Shown here: positions 60,801 through 64,000 of the stretch, in pieces | Layout of the letters: every line of letters begins with the position of its first letter | Position numbering within the stretch: position 1 is the first letter of the stretch | The notes under the pieces: generated by a model | The model's input: the letters and a program-made list of their open reading frames with translations, nothing else | Database searches by the model: none | What the model was told of the DNA's origin: nothing | Made by a program: the position numbers and the translations under genes | Assembly: GCA_040954595.2 (NCBI GenBank) | Contig: CM082579.2 | Coordinates: 11,160,001-11,224,000, forward strand | Direction: 5' to 3' | Origin: Balanoglossus misakiensis | Taxonomy: Eukaryota; Hemichordata | DNA length: 64,000 bases

Positions 60801-63624
60801 CTCTTGCACCCTGGCCTTCAACCAGCAAAAAATCCAGTATGGTAAGGTTGTTTCTGCAGTAAGAAATATCAAAACAATTTTATAATGTACGATTATTTTC
60901 AATTGTGTACGCAAGAATGTGTACTTGCCTTGACAATGATTGACACCTGAACAAATAAAAGTGACTTTTTTCACGGGACCATGAACCTTTGTTCGGATAA
61001 ACTGAATACCGTAAAACACTTTATTTTCGCGAGTTGAAATTTTCGCAGTATCGAGAGAGGCCACTGTATCGCGTTCTCTTATTTCATTCACTGCATCGCT
61101 ATCTTCAAAAACAATTTATGCGACTTTTTATTTTCACGCTATTTTGGCTCTCACGTATTTGGCGAAAATTAATTGCTAACGAAGATGAAGTGTTTTACAG
61201 TATTGGATTAATTGACTTTAGGATAAACAGCGCCCGACTCTACTCGGACAGTGAGTCTACAATGGCATGTCCAGTGGCTAGTGGTGATTGGTAGCATACA
61301 TAATTGAATCTAAGCACATCACTCTCTTATACACCAGTTTCATCAGAATTTCTGAAACATATCAACACACCTGAAAACCTCAAGGGCAGTTTACTTCAGA
61401 CTTACCTTATCAATATAAGTGATGTGCGGATGACCTCATCAAGTGGGGTAAAACCAATACCGACTGTTACATTGGATCTTGGTTTGATCAGCAGAGACAA
61501 TGTACTTGTGTTGCTTTTCACTCCAAATGTGTTTGCTATGTTGTTACTATGTTTGACAGCACTGCTCTGCGTTGATGTCTACAGATGATACAATATTTAA
61601 AATTATTACTCACTGAACAGAAAGGGATTCATAATTGATCAATTAAGACACTTATTCTGTTGGTTCTTTACAACCCACAATCCCATTTATATCATTTCAG
61701 CCCTGATTGTAAAGGTTAGAGACAGGAGCTTGGATACTTACATTGTACAAATCAGCCAGAAAAAATAGTTTTGAACTGTCCACTTCGATCGTGTCTGGAT
61801 CAAATCTAGAAATACAACAAATACAGAATATGTTGGTGAATTGTGTAACCATGACAGAAAAATTTGCAGTAGTCAAGAAAACACATTTCCCAACGATAAT
61901 GGTTCATGATGTCGTTTCCTAGTCTCCACACACACACACCAACCAATCAAATCAGCTCCCAATAGTACATACACTGCAAAATGGGAAATTTTCGCAAACA
62001 ATAAACAACGCGAGAGCCAAAAAAACAACAAATTGTTGTGAAAGAACAATGTGTCAAATAGAATTTTTTTCGGAGATAAGAGAACCCAAAAAATAATCGT
62101 TGCAAAAGTCTCTGCTGTTGATATCGCGAAAAATTTCCCGTTTTACAGTATATAGGAGCTAATAGAGAGCAAAGACACCTTAACCCAGTTAAGACTGCTA
62201 CTTCTGGGTCTATACAACCTGATTAAACTCAGGTGTAGAGTTGGGCGGTAATCTGTTCTCGTTGTACGTGCCACAATACATATGAACCTATGCCATAAAG
62301 GATCTTGTTTTAGCGAATGGTTCCATTCGACCAATCAAACTAAGAATATAGGAATAAAATGTGTAGAATCTTACCTCTCTCTGTCCATGATGATTTCTAA
62401 AATAGTTTGCGGACTAGGATAGCTGGCAACAGGCAATAACTGAACTAGCAAAGGCACATCTGATGGATTGTAAATTTTGACCTCTTCAATCTGTGGACAA
62501 AGAAATTATTGAATGAATGATGCATGGATCTTTTTGCAGTATCACATTTCTGATGAATTTCAATTGACAATGTCATTATGAACTATCATTGATGATTTTA
62601 ACCATATTTTCTTGTACATTGTACCGGGTAATCCCTAAAAGCATGCTGAAATAGGAAGCATTTGACTTTCTGACATAATGACACTGAAGTGCCTTTAGAA
62701 ATATTCATGCCCTCCTTGTATTTGTTACTGGAAAAAAAGACTGGCATTTGTTATCAAAAACAACAAATAAGAAGGCTCCTTTATAAGACTGAAAGATTTG
62801 ACACCACTTACCGAACTGTTTCCAATTTGTGTCAGAGGAAACTGAATATGGTCTTTGCGAAGTAATGATGGCCAGATCAACTGTGCCTCTGCTGGGATGT
62901 TGTACCCTTTTACTAAATTAGTGTTTAACCTTAAGGTGATATTTGAACTGCAAGAAAAATCAGACAAAATAACGTCCACATACAATTTTTGTACAATATA
63001 ATTGGCTGCAGAGATGAAAACACACTACAATGAAACGTGTCTAGACTGAACAATGTTTGGACATAGAAAAACACAGTAATAATAGCCACTATTCAGTTAA
63101 GGATGTGAGTGCAGAACGTAAACCGGTAAACTGCTCAGACTTGTGCGCATGTGTCTCTTCATTTCAAAATACGTTGGATCTTTTTCATTTGTGTGAGATG
63201 TTATTGATGTTGTTGTGGACACTAATATGTGCCAGTTTTTAACATGAAGGTAAATATTTCCATGGCAAAGTTTTGGAAAATACCCGTTTTTTGCGTCACA
63301 AATGTTATGCCAATATAAAAGATAGAATTTGAGTAGAGTTGCAACAATTGATAATTTAGCACTATTTTTTTATGCTGATCAATACACAAAGACCTTATCA
63401 AGTGAAATAAAACATAACTCAGATAATGTCAGATGTTGATGATTTTTATGCTGTTCATCTACTGCAGTACAGAAACATCCCAAGGAAAGTGAAACAATAC
63501 ACTTACATGGCATAGCCTGTGTCTTGTATTTCTTGCCAATGACTACGAAACCCTTGATACAGGTCTGTGTCTAAATCCACAATATCAGGTGGTACAGAAA
63601 GACTCTGTATCCACTGAAGGCCAT
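51891..63624 (-). CDS. TMEM131L: Transmembrane protein 131 / 131-like, C-terminal part
   Basis: Seventeen exons in consistent phase: 63507-63624, 62812-62947, 62375-62490, 61742-61805, 61406-61578, 60714-60853, 59732-59927, 58868-59230, 57816-58476, 56958-57169, 56274-56395, 55955-56089, 54328-54627, 53624-53839, 52948-53132, 52417-52584 and 51891-52013. Together they give about 1,141 residues. The N-terminal PapD-like region continues past the right edge. The lumenal part has Ig/PapD-like beta segments (VKIYNPSDVPLLVQLLPVAS, LILIRNNLTILDFLLVEGQG, FTVKRTFTTKNVGQLPIHI). The membrane helix is in the 58868 exon (PWEHLLYAATICLMITLFMG). A long basic, Ser-rich cytoplasmic tail follows, with TPSPL, KKSK and a C-terminal series of Trp motifs (LWDQP, WDTP, SIWTSDSIW, SMWDTK, SIWGPSGSQAMNASMWN). 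In worm and human, TMEM131 binds procollagen through the PapD-like domain and the TRAPPC8 tethering factor through its tail, promoting collagen export from the ER. Which human paralogue is closer is undecided. Confidence 0.94.
53255..53452. mobile_element. CTGTAAAACAC palindromic MITE, copy 3
   Basis: TACTGTAAAACACTTTATTT plus TCACGAG at the left and AAAATAAAGTGTTTTACAGTA at the right, outer TA on both sides. Same orientation as the 36437 copy. It lies in a TMEM131L intron. Confidence 0.92.
55205..55495. mobile_element. Possible fold-back element with CATGGCG arms
   Basis: CCTTCCAAGATGGCGTGAA near 55230 is imperfectly inverted as GACGCCATGTTTTGGAAGAG near 55442-55461, and the outer AAAGGGCCC pairs with GCGCCCTCTTTGTG. 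The arms are diverged. It lies in a TMEM131L intron. Confidence 0.4.
56573..56680. mobile_element. Palindromic repeat, ATCTGATTAAAATCAGAT family, copy 3
   Basis: CACAATCTGATTAAAATCAG ATGCAG at the left and CACACTACATCTGACC at the right form an inverted pair around a short interior. It lies in a TMEM131L intron. Confidence 0.5.
57364..57652. mobile_element. TTAA-type fold-back element, inverted dimer copy
   Basis: The left arm runs TTAAAGGGACAAAGTGTACA through AACCACACACAGCTTCCATC to a central hairpin (AAAATGAATAATCAGTCTCT and CCGTTTATTCATTTT, about 57536-57573). The right arm is the inverse (GGAAGTTGTGTGTAGTTGAA at 57606 onward) and ends about 57652 without the GACAAAGT end. The whole can fold on itself. 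It lies in a TMEM131L intron. Confidence 0.8.
59579..59672. mobile_element. 92-bp MITE, TAACCCTTTCA family, copy 2
   Basis: TTAACCCTTTCACCCCCAAT at the left and GGTGAAAGGGTTAA at the right, bounded by TTAA at both ends. The interior CCCTCTTTAGAGGTCC matches the 30613 copy in reverse. It lies in a TMEM131L intron. Confidence 0.78.
60352..60518. mobile_element. Fold-back element with about 45-bp arms
   Basis: CCTTTTCATAAGTCTAGC then CACAGCCATCATGAATTT at the left is inverted as AAATTCATGATGGCTATGTG then GCTAGACTTATGAAAAG at the right. A second inner pair (GAGCCCAATGGGGAAA and TTTCCCCATGGGCCTC) shows that almost the whole 167 bp can fold. It ends about 195 bases before the TMEM131L exon at 60714. 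Confidence 0.75.
61007..61202. mobile_element. CTGTAAAACAC palindromic MITE, copy 4
   Basis: TACCGTAAAACACTTTATTT plus TCGCGAG at the left and GAAGTGTTTTACAGTA at the right. Same orientation as the 47140 copy. It lies in a TMEM131L intron. Confidence 0.9.
61970..62150. mobile_element. CTGTAAAACAC palindromic MITE, copy 5, diverged
   Basis: TACACTGCAAAATGGGAAAT and ATTTCCCGTTTTACAGTA form shorter inverted ends. GCGAGAGCC, AGATAAGAGAAC and GATATCGCGAAA keep the family order in the interior. It is a diverged or related subfamily member in a TMEM131L intron. Confidence 0.65.
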
Positions 63625-64000
63625 CTGCAAAATAAATCATAAACTCATGGTTTTATGAAAACAATACTGTTGGATAACTCTTCCATATTTCTGTTCTGTG
63701 TATCAAGCTTCTGCTACTCCATGCATGTTTAATCTGTATTGTTATTGAAAATTTAATCCAGATATAAATCTAATTATCATCATTTAAAAAAACCAAGAGT
63801 TGAATTTATCAACTTTTTGTATGCATGTAAGTTGCACAGTTTACTGATGACAATGCAGTTTACATTACACACACAATGTGGACAGATTCAACTCTAGACT
63901 TTTTGATATAATGGCTAGGCTCATGTGTGTGATAAGTACAAGTGAGCTCTGAAAACTGAAATGGACATAATTGTAAAAATTGGAAACTTAGAATAGTCAA

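Overview
The window is nuclear DNA from an animal. Genes are split by many GT-AG introns, the sequence is AT-rich, and it is crowded with short fold-back repeats and microsatellites. Reading splice sites by eye gives gene models that match human proteins exon by exon. A GT29 sialyltransferase of the ST6GalNAc type, together with vertebrate-like gene content, suggests an invertebrate deuterostome (hemichordate, echinoderm or cephalochordate). The species cannot be fixed from the sequence alone.

Layout, left to right. (1) 148-1201, minus: membrane-anchor and sialyl-motif-L exons of an ST6GALNAC sialyltransferase that runs off the left edge. (2) 3191-5336, plus: a secreted protease-associated (PA) domain protein resembling the lumenal half of GRAIL/RNF128-type E3 ligases, but with no RING and with a GPI-anchor-like tail. 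(3) 6651-8014, minus: a tentative 96-residue cysteine-rich protein. (4) 9125-12810, plus: an MGST2/LTC4S-like MAPEG enzyme, 155 residues. (5) 17017-24499, minus: CCDC169, 218 residues. (6) 27229-28782, minus: NDUFC2 of respiratory complex I, last exon not found. (7) 29139-35645, plus: PRMT9, 844 residues. (8) 37635-43191, minus: TMEM184C, 467 residues. (9) 44146-48472, plus: spartin (SPART), 607 residues. (10) 51891-63624, minus: the C-terminal 1,140 or so residues of TMEM131/TMEM131L, which continues past the right edge.

Arrangement. NDUFC2/PRMT9 and TMEM184C/SPART are close head-to-head pairs that probably share promoters. MGST2/CCDC169, PRMT9/TMEM184C and SPART/TMEM131L are tail-to-tail. 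From general knowledge, MGST2, TMEM184C, PRMT9 and TMEM131L lie on human 4q31 and SPART and CCDC169 are neighbours on 13q13, so the window looks like a piece of ancient linkage. The genes act in different processes: Golgi sialylation, lipid/glutathione chemistry, respiration, splicing-factor methylation, lipid droplet and ubiquitin biology, and collagen secretion. They are not an operon-like pathway.

The rest is intronic and intergenic DNA with at least nine kinds of short inverted-repeat element, several bounded by TTAA or TA. The most notable is a palindromic family of about 200 bp with five copies here, all inside introns or next to a gene 3' end. No bacterial system, CRISPR array, rRNA or tRNA was recognised.
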